NCBI GenBank assembly: GCA_947503895.1 | Contig: CANNFT010000004.1 | Coordinates: 388,871-452,870, forward strand | Reading direction: 5' to 3' | Source of the DNA: an uncultured Saccharospirillaceae bacterium | GTDB lineage: Bacteria > Pseudomonadota > Gammaproteobacteria > Pseudomonadales > Oceanobacteraceae | Length of the DNA stretch: 64,000 nucleotides | Shown: one piece after another, positions 35,393-43,974 of the stretch | Position numbering within the stretch: the first letter of the stretch is position 1 | Layout: every line of letters begins with the position of its first letter | The notes under the pieces: generated by a model | Databases searched by the model: none | What the model was told of the DNA's origin: nothing | Seen by the model: only the letters and a program-made list of their open reading frames with translations | Program-made: the position numbers and the translations under genes

Positions 35393-38300
35393 ATGGCAAA
35401 AAATTATAGTACCACCCCCTTAAAGCTAATACCTGCTTATACTGAAGTATTACAAATAGCGGAGCAAAACAAACAGAGTCAAATTACTAGCCTTGCTGGT
35501 TACAGTGATGGCGCCCACACTGGTGCTGTGGTCAATGCACAAGTTGACTCAAGAATAGATATATCTAGTGGCTATATCGAAATTACTGCGAATTTAAAAG
35601 CACAAGCGAATGTAGTTGTTAGGTCCTTTTCTCTTTTCTATAAACCACTGGAGCAAGGGCAAGAAAAACTGATTGGCCATGTTAGTGGAAACATAGAAAT
35701 TTCACTTTTGGCCAATGTGGAAGAAGAGGTTGTATTCCGAGTTGATTATCAAAACACAGATTTTGTAAGTTGTTGTCACCACTTTATTAACTATAACTGC
35801 TCAGTGGCGGGATCATCTCATCACCACACTCATATTGAACAAGGTGAGCATACTCATGATGATTGCCATACCGAAAGTTCAGCATACACTGAAGATTTCT
35901 TAACTTCTGAGCGGGGATTTTGTCGTGTAGGCATAGTCAAAACTGGCTCAACTACCGAATTTATTGAAGGGTGTTTGGTTACAGCTGAGGCTTTTGTTAG
36001 AGATGGCGATAAGCCTCCAATTCCATCAGTATCGCTTCCTAATGGCCCCATTGGCGAATCCAGTTTTTGGGGAGTTTGTCAGGGTGCTACAGAGCACGTA
36101 GGTTCGAATAAAGTACGTTTACAACAGTCGGGAACCAGTGAAGTTTGGTTGCTAGCGTCAGTTGAGGCAGGAAAAGGTTTTCCTACTATCCCAGCTGAAG
36201 AAAAAATTGGCCAAAGCAAATTTAATGATTTTAGAAAGTTCGCTGGGGTTTATGAAGATGGTGCGGTAATCGGTCGATTAATCGAAGATGTTAACTGGAG
36301 TGGAGGCGAAACTAAGTACTTCGCGAAAGATGGAAGTATCGCTGATGATCAACATATAAATTCATATGGTGGATATATCGCAACCAAAGTTATTATCGAA
36401 TTAGACAATGGTTGTGGTGCCAGTCAAGTGTTCCCAATGCCAGTTGTGGAAATCAATACAGATAATAGCACTGATAACACTTCATTTGTTTCTGTATCTG
36501 CAGTCGTCAATTATATTAGCAATCTGAACAATGACATTAAGGTTGATTTAGAAAATAATTTTTACTCGATAACAGAGGGTTATTTTGAAACAGATATATT
36601 CGCATTTATAGGGAGTGAAGATCGATCCAACTGGAACACTAAGGTGCCTACTTGTGGGGCAATGGTCACCTATATAGATGATATATACGGAAAACTTAAA
36701 GAAGAGTTGAGTTGTGATATCTATCAACCAACAAATGTTTCCATTAATGTAAATGGTGAAGAAAGTGTCACGGTTGCACCGACTCGACATGTGGTAAAAA
36801 CCTACGTTGATGGTCGATTCAAAATACTCAATGATCAATTTGCTAGTCTTTGCCTGCATGTTGACGATAGTGATTTCTTTGTTTCAGAGTGCCATGATGA
36901 TCACGACAAGGCACCGTCACGCCATGCGATCAAAAAATACGTAGATTATCGATTTCAATCTTGTTATGAAGCAATTCCAAATATATCAAGCTTTATTTCC
37001 AGTGAAAATATTGAATTCAGTGGTGATACGGAGACAACTATGGCCCCATCTCAGTGGGCTGTTAAACAGTATGTCAAATCCCAATGCGAACTGTATTTAG
37101 ACCAGCTACCTGAATTTGATAAAAAAATTAGTCGCTATAGTTTTGTTGCATCGGATATGGATGTACATGACGCCGCACCTTCCCGCTCGGCAGTCTTGGA
37201 ACTCGTCAACGACCGTTTCATGGAATGTGGTAGTCATGTACAAGCAGTCAGAAACCTGTTTGTACAATCAGTGGACAATGGCAGCAACAATACTGCTGAG
37301 ATTGCCACTAGGGCTGCAGTTAAATCCTATGTGGATTTAACTTACTCCAGATTACGTCAAGAAATACCAGATATTAGTCACTATATCTCAGGAATGTCAC
37401 TAAGCAGTAGCGATTGTAATAACTCGCTGGCACCAACCCGCTCGGCAGTTATTGATTATGTTGGGGGTATACGAGAAACCGTTAACAGAGTTTCACTCAA
37501 CTTAAATGCAATCGTAGGAACAAAGGAATTAGGTTCAGAATTTGAGCATAAAGAAAGAACCGCCCCGTCCTACAGTAAAGTCGAACACTATGTTTCATCC
37601 CGTATTGGTGCATGCAACCAAAGAATTGATTCAATAAAAATTGATATAGATAACGATATTAAGGTTTTGCAAGAGAACCAACTTAATTTAGTCACGGTAG
37701 ATCAGTTCAAGACACGTTTGAGTCAAGAGGTTGATTCAATAATAGATGTCGATATTGATGTAAATAGTGGTGATTTTGAATCAGGCAATACAGCGCCATC
37801 TACAAAAGGTGTAATTCAATTAATTCGTAATACATTTACACAGAGAAATGCATTTAATAGTTTTTTTGCTAATAGCTTTGTTCTTACCAGGGATTTTTTG
37901 GCGACCAGCATATCCAGTTTCCTTAATTTTACTGAAGACCAGAAAGTTAGTGAAAGGGAAAAAGTCGCAACACTGGGTACGGTGATTGATTATGTTGATC
38001 ATGCAACTTCTCAAACCCAGGGTCATAGCGAAAAGGGTTATGATGTGGCTGTGTTTAAGGGAGATAAATCCACATTAAGCTATGGGAAACTTTTAGAATT
38101 CTCAACCGACGCTCAAGATAACTTAATGCCGACAATGATCTTAAGTACAGGGTCGACGGCTATGTTATATGGAGTATATAAAGGAGAGGTAAATCCGGGT
38201 GATTCAGCCTGTGATAAGATTTATATTCAAACAAGCGGAATTTGTAATCTTACCCTCGATTATGCCGTAAATGGGCCTCACGGTGAGGATACAATTGCAA

Positions 38301-38821
38301 TAATCAAATCCTTAACTGGAAAGCCTATTAAGCCGTCCAATAACGGCTCAATTCAAGTGTCAAATTCTTCTGAAATTAAAATCGGGAAAATACTTAAAGT
38401 TAATAACTTTCACCAAGAAAGCCGTGAATCCTATATAAGTTTTAATATAATGGTGAAGTTATATGAGGAGCCTGTAGTTCCTTCATCTTTAAATATTGAT
38501 GATCATCCTCCTATTGCAAAGATTCAAACATATAATGACATTAGTAACTCTATAAGCACCAATATGCCTTGCAGAGATTACGAGGCTGCGATTGTAAGCT
38601 TTGAAAGTACAGCTGGAAATATCGATCAATTTGGGAACGTTGATATTATGAAAATGTGGCTATCAAAAGAGGATAAGTCTGGAGAGGAATATTGGAAAGT
38701 TGATGCTGACTTCGCATCACATAAAAGAGGTGGGCATGAAAAATGGAACGTCAGAGTGATGTTCTTTGAAAAACATCTAATAACTGATTTAGATTCAGTA
38801 ATACCGTCAAAAGTAGCCTAG
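35393..38821 (+). CDS. Giant tail fibre 3 with eleven-fold shaft repeat
   Basis: A 1142-residue fibre. The N-terminal ~140 residues resemble the bases of fibres 1 and 2. A Cys/His-dense stretch follows (CCHHF, SSHHHTH, GEHTHDDCH). Two copies of the shared tip-type domain occur, near residues 220-305 (FWGVCQGATEH, IGRLIEDVNW) and 910-1000 (LYGVYKGEVNP, IKIGKILKV). Between them run about eleven units spaced 50-60 residues and centred on A-P-S/T-x-x-A-V-x-x-Y-V-D, for example APTRHVVKTYVDGRF and APSRHAIKKYVDYRF. Such repeats build phage fibre shafts. It is the last gene before a strong hairpin. Confidence 0.8.
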   Translation: MAKNYSTTPLKLIPAYTEVLQIAEQNKQSQITSLAGYSDGAHTGAVVNAQVDSRIDISSGYIEITANLKAQANVVVRSFSLFYKPLEQGQEKLIGHVSGNIEISLLANVEEEVVFRVDYQNTDFVSCCHHFINYNCSVAGSSHHHTHIEQGEHTHDDCHTESSAYTEDFLTSERGFCRVGIVKTGSTTEFIEGCLVTAEAFVRDGDKPPIPSVSLPNGPIGESSFWGVCQGATEHVGSNKVRLQQSGTSEVWLLASVEAGKGFPTIPAEEKIGQSKFNDFRKFAGVYEDGAVIGRLIEDVNWSGGETKYFAKDGSIADDQHINSYGGYIATKVIIELDNGCGASQVFPMPVVEINTDNSTDNTSFVSVSAVVNYISNLNNDIKVDLENNFYSITEGYFETDIFAFIGSEDRSNWNTKVPTCGAMVTYIDDIYGKLKEELSCDIYQPTNVSINVNGEESVTVAPTRHVVKTYVDGRFKILNDQFASLCLHVDDSDFFVSECHDDHDKAPSRHAIKKYVDYRFQSCYEAIPNISSFISSENIEFSGDTETTMAPSQWAVKQYVKSQCELYLDQLPEFDKKISRYSFVASDMDVHDAAPSRSAVLELVNDRFMECGSHVQAVRNLFVQSVDNGSNNTAEIATRAAVKSYVDLTYSRLRQEIPDISHYISGMSLSSSDCNNSLAPTRSAVIDYVGGIRETVNRVSLNLNAIVGTKELGSEFEHKERTAPSYSKVEHYVSSRIGACNQRIDSIKIDIDNDIKVLQENQLNLVTVDQFKTRLSQEVDSIIDVDIDVNSGDFESGNTAPSTKGVIQLIRNTFTQRNAFNSFFANSFVLTRDFLATSISSFLNFTEDQKVSEREKVATLGTVIDYVDHATSQTQGHSEKGYDVAVFKGDKSTLSYGKLLEFSTDAQDNLMPTMILSTGSTAMLYGVYKGEVNPGDSACDKIYIQTSGICNLTLDYAVNGPHGEDTIAIIKSLTGKPIKPSNNGSIQVSNSSEIKIGKILKVNNFHQESRESYISFNIMVKLYEEPVVPSSLNIDDHPPIAKIQTYNDISNSISTNMPCRDYEAAIVSFESTAGNIDQFGNVDIMKMWLSKEDKSGEEYWKVDADFASHKRGGHEKWNVRVMFFEKHLITDLDSVIPSKVA

Positions 38822-38828
38822 CCAAATA

Positions 38829-38860
38829 ATTTCCCCTCACCGTCATCGGTACGGGGAAAA
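38829..38860 (+). terminator. Hairpin between tail operon and cargo genes
   Basis: Arms tttcccc and ggggaaa with an inner stem accg-tcat-cggt form a long stem-loop 8 bases after the fibre 3 stop. It is followed by attgattatt rather than a pure T run. It could terminate or attenuate the tail operon ahead of the DUF4157 gene. Confidence 0.55.
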
Positions 38861-38872
38861 TTGATTATTGCC

Positions 38873-39373
38873 ATGAAATCATCCTCCACTTTCACGGATA
38901 GTCCTATGTTGGAACAAGCAACTAAAAAACAGAGTGTAAACCCATCTGATAAAAATGAATATTCAAGCCAACTGAAGAAAAAAACTAGTACTGCTCAACT
39001 GCAAGAAAGTTCGTGCCCGACTTCTGGTTCCATAGAAGGTGGCGCTTCAATGCCTAATAACACTGGTTTACCAGATAATTTAAAATCGGGAATTGAACAT
39101 CTATCTGGTTTTTCCATGGATAGCGTTAAGGTTCATTACAATTCAGATAAACCAGCACAATTAAATGCTCACGCATACGCGCAAGGCACAGATATTCACC
39201 TAGGAGCAGGACAAGAAAAACATCTCCCCCACGAGGCATGGCATGTAGTCCAGCAAATGCAAGGAAGAGTACAACCTACTAAGCAATCAGGAGATGGCAC
39301 AAATATAAATGATGATGTTGGGCTAGAACGTGAAGCGGATGTGATGGGGGAAAGGGCGCTAAGTAGTAACTAA
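38873..39373 (+). CDS. DUF4157 (eCIS core domain) putative metallopeptidase
   Basis: A 166-residue protein with a disordered, Ser/Lys-rich N-terminus and a complete DUF4157 domain at residues about 60-165: LPDNLKSGIEHLSGFSMDSVKVHYNS (split by family turns), AHAYAQGTDIHLG, the HExxH motif H120-E121-A-W-H124 in LPHEAWHVVQQ, and LEREADVMG. DUF4157 is strongly associated with eCIS loci, often at the N-terminus of payloads. Here it stands alone. I chose the ATG at 38873; a TTG at 38861 would add four residues and sits closer to a gggga SD. Whether it cleaves or carries the neighbouring cargo proteins is unknown. Confidence 0.88.
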   Translation: MKSSSTFTDSPMLEQATKKQSVNPSDKNEYSSQLKKKTSTAQLQESSCPTSGSIEGGASMPNNTGLPDNLKSGIEHLSGFSMDSVKVHYNSDKPAQLNAHAYAQGTDIHLGAGQEKHLPHEAWHVVQQMQGRVQPTKQSGDGTNINDDVGLEREADVMGERALSSN

Positions 39374-39446
39374 AATGTTACTTAATCAAAAGATGAAAGC
39401 TAGGCAGTAGTGGGGTTAAAATATTGATCAATGTCTTGAAATGTTT

Positions 39447-40537
39447 GTTAATTACTCGCGGATTCAATTCGGTAGTGCGACTCTCAAAGGTAGGAACTAG
39501 AAGTAAGTTAGGGTAACTATCCCCGCTTTTCGTTCCGGCCAGAATAAGATGCCATGAGAAAGAGATACACCCAACTTGCAGAAAATCAAAGGTACCAGAT
39601 TTACAGTCTAAATTGAGCTGGGTACACGCAAGCTTATATTGCAGAACATATCGGGGTTCATAGGTCCACGATTAGTTGCGAGTTATAGCGAAACTAGTGA
39701 CTGCGAGGGTGCCGTCCAAAGCAAACCCAGCACTTGACCGCAGATCCACGAAGGTGATTCGGCGCATTACAGAGTATTAATGAAGTAGTGCTGAGTCACT
39801 ACATCAAGAGGTCTGAAGTCTAGAGTAAATCAATAACTGGCTAGAAAATAATGAAGGCATGAGTATTAGTACGGAGTGGATTTATCAATACATCTACGCT
39901 GATAAACATTCAAGCGGAAAGCTCAATCGGCATTTGCGTTGCCAGAAGCAAAGAAGAAAACGCTATAGTAGTTATGACCGTCGGGGACAGTTGAAAGATA
40001 GAATATAAATAGAGCTAAGGCCCCCATTAATTGAGCAATGACTACGAATAAGTGATTGGAAAGCAGACACGGTAGCGGGGCAACAAACAGGCCCTCGGCT
40101 CGTCACGTTAGTTGAAAGAAAGACCTGCTATACACTAGTCGGCTTGACCAAGAATAAAAGCTCTGGAATTGTGACGCAAACCACCCTAGCAATGACCAAT
40201 AGTCTTGAGAGTAATTTTAAAACCATTTCCGTCGACAATGGGAAAGAATTTTCCGAGCACAAGGCAGTAACAACGACAACGAATTTAAAAGCCTATTTCG
40301 CGCTCCCTTACCACTCTTGGGAGCGTGGTTTAAATGAGAACAATATTGGTCTATTGAGGCAGTACTTTCGGAAGAGCGAAGACTTCGCCCTTTTATCTAT
40401 AGACAAAATTACCGAAGCTGCTGAAAGACCAAATAACCGCCCAAGAGAATGGTTAGAATTTAAGGTGCACAATCAATTATTTTTGGGAATCAACCCTCCT
40501 GTTGCCTTAGTGAATTTAATCCGCGAGTTGAATTAAC
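39447..40537 (+). mobile_element. IS30-family insertion sequence, decayed
   Basis: About 1.09 kb bounded by terminal inverted repeats. The left end (39447-39470) reads gttaattactcgcggattc, then aattc. The complement of the right end (40537-40512) reads gttaattcaactcgcgg, then attaaattc. They match but for a two-base gap and one mismatch. Length and internal transposase fit IS30. No target duplication was established. Confidence 0.72.
39554..40536 (+). pseudogene. IS30-family transposase, disrupted
   Basis: The reading begins MRKRYTQLAENQRYQIYSLN, then meets an in-frame stop and continues as AGYTQAYIAEHIGVHRSTI, the IS30 N-terminal HTH. The middle is broken by further stops and shifts. The C-terminal third is open (from about 40144) with TISVDNGKEFSEHK and YHSWERGLNENNIGLLRQYF, which include the catalytic DDE context of IS30. 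It cannot make a functional transposase. Confidence 0.82.
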
Positions 40538-40638
40538 TATGTTAAATATCCTTATTTAACTTTCGTAGTTTGATCTAGTATATTTTCACTCGTTAAAAAC
40601 CTGTCACTGATTACATTTAGAACTGGAGTTATCTGAGT

Positions 40639-41274
40639 ATGTACAAAAAAATATCCCACAAAAAAGTCAATAAGGTATCTTCACCGCCATTAGTTCAAAA
40701 TAATGAGATGAATGAGAAAGGTAACGCATTGGAATATAAGCCACTAAGGACTGTCTGCTTACTTAAAGAAAACATCGAAGATAAGGGCTGCTTAAATATT
40801 TCTAATGGAGTCTCACAATTGGTAAGAATAGGTGGTAAAAATTGTACAAATTATCGCGACCATAAACTCAAGGTTCAGGAGGATAGTGCTGCATGGGCTC
40901 GATGGAATATTTTAGTTGATCAGATAGGCGGTGAGGTTGCAATGAAAGCAGCAGTTGAGAGTATTAAAACTGATTGTAGTGATGCAGCCGAGTTTATGAA
41001 TAAGCTGGAAGGTCTATATACTAGTGATCCGGGTGCAGCTGAGGACTCAGAAGATATGTCTGATTTATATATACCAAACAATGGAAGTGGCACGATAGCA
41101 GGAACAGGTTCAACTGCTGGAGGAAAACACTATTGGGTTACATCACCGGGCTCAAAGAGCTATGCTGGATCGTTTGGAAATCACGAAATGGCAAACAAAT
41201 GGTGGGCTGCAAATAAAAGTAGCTACCCGGGTGGAACGTTTGGCCAAGGAAATTCTTCGAAAAAATTCAAGTAA
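40639..41274 (+). CDS. Candidate injected cargo protein 1
   Basis: A 211-residue protein of no family I recognise. The first ~68 residues look like a leader: basic start MYKKISHKKVNKV, then a linker ending GVSQLVRIGGKN, with Q60-L61 in the same place as in cargo 2. The middle is helical (AAWARWNILVDQIGGEVAMKAAVE). The C-terminal ~70 residues are glycine/serine/tryptophan-rich (HYWVTSPGSKSYAG, ANKWWAANKSS), with no catalytic motif recognised. It has no signal peptide. It lies between two decayed IS30 elements, downstream of the DUF4157 gene. Payload role is inferred from leader and position. Confidence 0.5.
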   Translation: MYKKISHKKVNKVSSPPLVQNNEMNEKGNALEYKPLRTVCLLKENIEDKGCLNISNGVSQLVRIGGKNCTNYRDHKLKVQEDSAAWARWNILVDQIGGEVAMKAAVESIKTDCSDAAEFMNKLEGLYTSDPGAAEDSEDMSDLYIPNNGSGTIAGTGSTAGGKHYWVTSPGSKSYAGSFGNHEMANKWWAANKSSYPGGTFGQGNSSKKFK

Positions 41275-41420
41275 TATAAATCTATAAGCTTAGTTTTTTA
41301 TCAGAATATAAGGGGCCTTTCAGAGAGATTTAGAGCGGCATGTGAATCGCGCTTTCGGAAAATAAATGTGAGGGCTAGCTGGTAGAGTCCATGCTTCTCC
41401 TGACTAAGAGAAAAGCACTG

Positions 41421-42345
41421 ATGAGTTACCATCAGCTAACTGGAAACGAGCGATACCAAATTTATATTTTATTGAAATCAGGATTAACTCAAAAGATATA
41501 GTAGGTCAGCTGAAGCGTATTCTTCGACAATCAGTCGAGGGCTAAAACGAATTCATGGTCTCAAAGGCTACCGGCAAGATTAAGCACAGCGATTTAGCGA
41601 TAATTGAAGAAGCCAAGCCTGCAAGGCTATTAAGCTGAAAGATGAAGTTGTTAGTTTGTTTGGGCGATTTCTTCGTTAAGATCCCACTCCTCAACAGGTT
41701 TCAGATTATCTGCTCAAGCCTAAAAAAGTGTCATTGCATTATGGGACGATTTATCAGCTAATTTACAAAGAAAAAGCCCGTGGAGGAAACCTCTATCAAC
41801 ACTTAAGTATCGCCGCCAAATCGTACCGTAAATGCTACGGCAGCTATGAACGGCGTGGAAAGATCAAAAACCGTCGAGATATTGATGGGCGCCAGAGGTC
41901 GTAGATCGTTGCGGCCGCATCGGAGATTGGGAAGGCTACACCATTATGGGGAAAGGTGTCGAAATACACTTCTAAGAATGTTTGAGCGAAAAACATTATG
42001 TACCGTGATAATTAGTTTAACGGGAAAGCGGGCCGATTTACTGGCCGAGGCTACGATAGCGAATATGACCGACTCAAAGCGAAAACTTAAACCATGACGT
42101 TTGATAATGACCTAGAGCTCGCTGAGCATGCAGCCATTTGCAAAAAACTAGGCGCTGATATCTATTTCGCTTATCTATATGCATCTTTGGAACGAGGATT
42201 AAATGAAAACACCAACGGACTCATACGGAAGTATTTTCCCAAAGGCACGGACTTCAACGCAGTTACGGATCAACAAATTAGGTTTGTAATGGATCGACTT
42301 AATGATCGCCCAAGAAAAACTAGCGGCTGTTATTCACCGAATTAA
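41421..42345 (+). pseudogene. Second IS30-family transposase remnant
   Basis: Starts MSYHQLTGNERYQIYILLKSG, the IS30 N-terminus, then breaks. The middle is recoverable only in changing frames (IYQLIYKEKARGGNLYQHL, then SYRKCYGSYERRGKIKNRRDI). The C-terminal frame from 42094 shows FDNDLELAEH, ERGLNENTNGLIRKYFPKGTDF and DRLNDRPRKT. It differs enough from the element at 39447-40537 to be a separate insertion. Terminal repeats were not found. Confidence 0.8.
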
Positions 42346-42448
42346 TTAAGGGGGTGGCGAGTAGGTTTGCTCGCTACATACTGAAATTCCAGTTATTACT
42401 TGAAGCTGCGTGTCTTTTAGTAAAATCATTATAGGCAAAGAAGAAAGA

Positions 42449-42525
42449 CTATAGCAAGTGCTAAGGAAAATAAAGGGTTTGAGATATGTATGCACAAGTA
42501 GAAAAATCGAAAGAGAATAAGAGTC
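42449..42525 (+). repeat. Shared upstream/leader repeat, copy 1
   Basis: Begins ctatagcaagtg 37 bases before the start of cargo 2 and runs through its first ~13 codons. It matches 43187-43264 closely (gtttgaga-atgtatgcaca, then agtagaaaaatcgaaa). The two cargo genes therefore share promoter-proximal DNA and leader but not downstream sequence. Confidence 0.8.
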
Positions 42526-43085
42526 AGGTGGTTACTAGTTCTGTTGCTCAGAAGAAAAGCAGTGAGAGGCGGGGCTTTGGGTTCGTTGATTATATGCCTG
42601 AAGCGATTGCTCAGAGAAAACATCAAAAAATACAGAATGAATACCATATGAGCGAAGTAGTTCAGCTAGCAAAGGGTAAAAAAAGTAAACATGATAGAAA
42701 GAATCAGGCACTCAACAAATACGAAGGAGTAGGTGGATTACCTGATATATGGAGGGAAAGACCATCGGCATTGTCATCCTCAAAAGCAACAATGGCGTTA
42801 ATCAATGATGATCGTAACAAACATGCCTCTAGGCATTTAACCGATTCAAACATATTAGCTAATTGGAATCCAGAAACTGAAGAGAAATTTAAAAGGCTAG
42901 TACATTCCATTTTAACTGCTCCTTTCAATTCTTTTTTCTATGATTTAAGAGGTGAAAAATGCAAAGGCTACATATCACGCGACAGGATTGCAGCCTTAGT
43001 CTATGACTCTAGTGGTCTTATCGCAACTACCTATGTTGCCAGTGACGAACAGTTTGAACAATGGGGAGTAGCTCCGAGTTTTTGA
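42486..43085 (+). CDS. Candidate injected cargo protein 2
   Basis: A 199-residue basic protein. Residues 1-66 form the shared leader: MYAQVEKSKENKSQVV, a linker, then VVQLAKGKK at 58-66. Residues about 75-195 are a compact domain with conserved-looking polar residues (DDRNKHASRHLTDSNI, W127, then FYDLRGEKCKGYISRDRI and GLIATTYVASD). The arrangement of two histidines followed by an alternating-strand C-terminus resembles small toxin nuclease folds, but no family can be assigned by eye. No signal peptide or membrane segment. The gene is preceded by a repeat also found before cargo 3. Confidence 0.6.
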   Translation: MYAQVEKSKENKSQVVTSSVAQKKSSERRGFGFVDYMPEAIAQRKHQKIQNEYHMSEVVQLAKGKKSKHDRKNQALNKYEGVGGLPDIWRERPSALSSSKATMALINDDRNKHASRHLTDSNILANWNPETEEKFKRLVHSILTAPFNSFFYDLRGEKCKGYISRDRIAALVYDSSGLIATTYVASDEQFEQWGVAPSF

Positions 43086-43186
43086 TATGGGTTTCCTGTT
43101 CCTAACGCAATCTAGAAAGCCAATGACAAAAATTACAATCTATTGAAATGTCTTTTATCCTAATTGCTATGATCAATAATAAGCAC

Positions 43187-43264
43187 CTATAGCAAGTGCC
43201 AATGAAAAATACATGGTTTGAGAAATGTATGCACAAGTAGAGAAATCGAAAGTGAATAAGAGTA
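43187..43264 (+). repeat. Shared upstream/leader repeat, copy 2
   Basis: Second copy of the element at 42449-42525, covering 38 bases upstream and about 13 codons of cargo 3. Similarity stops inside the leader, as expected if payload domains are exchanged behind a fixed 5' end. Confidence 0.8.
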
Positions 43265-43827
43265 AGGTCGTAGCTCAAAAGAAACTGAAACAAAAGACTA
43301 ACAGTGGTTCGCAACCTACTACACCATTCCTATCTATAGCGGATAACCATAATGCTCAATCACAGCCCTCTATTCAAAAGAAGGTAATCTCCCCTATTGA
43401 TTTCAATTCTGGCTTATTAATTCAATTGGCTAAAGGAGGGGGCGTAAAGCAACCAGCAACAAAGAAGAAAGTAGCAACAAAGAAGAAAGCGGCAGGAAAG
43501 AAGAACGAGAAAGCAAAGAAAAGGGAGATTTTAAACTTAATTGGTACGTCTCACCTCAAATCTAGTGTGGCAAAATCGTGGATAAGCCATTATGCAACAG
43601 CTGCCGGGGTTCCACCAGTGGGAAAATGTTGTGTGTCAGGATGTGCTAGACAGGCAACGGTGGCAGCCCATGTGAAATTCAACATAGGCAAAGGACGAAA
43701 AAGTAATAGATATATTGCACCATTTTGTCAAAAACATAACAAACGTCCAAATGGTACTGTTTTGGGATTAAAAGAAGGCACGCAAGTGGTTGGTGTGGGT
43801 CCAAGCCAGAATGTAATGCCAGCATAG
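43225..43827 (+). CDS. Candidate injected cargo protein 3, HNH/zinc-finger-like
   Basis: A 200-residue very basic protein. The leader (residues 1-73) starts MYAQVEKSKVNKSKVV and ends LIQLAKGGG at 65-73. A histone-tail-like Lys/Ala tract follows (KKKVATKKKAAGKKNEK). Residues about 133-180 show a Cys/His arrangement, C136 and C140, H149, then C168 and H171-N172 in PFCQKHN. This resembles zinc-binding HNH-like domains with a 'C-x3-C ... AHV ... PLC-xx-HN' pattern. With the basic tract this suggests a DNA- or RNA-targeting payload. Activity is inferred. Confidence 0.6.
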   Translation: MYAQVEKSKVNKSKVVAQKKLKQKTNSGSQPTTPFLSIADNHNAQSQPSIQKKVISPIDFNSGLLIQLAKGGGVKQPATKKKVATKKKAAGKKNEKAKKREILNLIGTSHLKSSVAKSWISHYATAAGVPPVGKCCVSGCARQATVAAHVKFNIGKGRKSNRYIAPFCQKHNKRPNGTVLGLKEGTQVVGVGPSQNVMPA

Positions 43828-43974
43828 CAACGAAAAAAATGATACATAAATGGGCAAGGATAAAAAAAGTTGGACATGTGATAATAGATTCACTTTAGTA
43901 GATTCCCACAAAACCCCTAAAATCATCAAAACGATATTTAGCAAAATTGGTATTAAGATAATCAGGAAGCTAAG

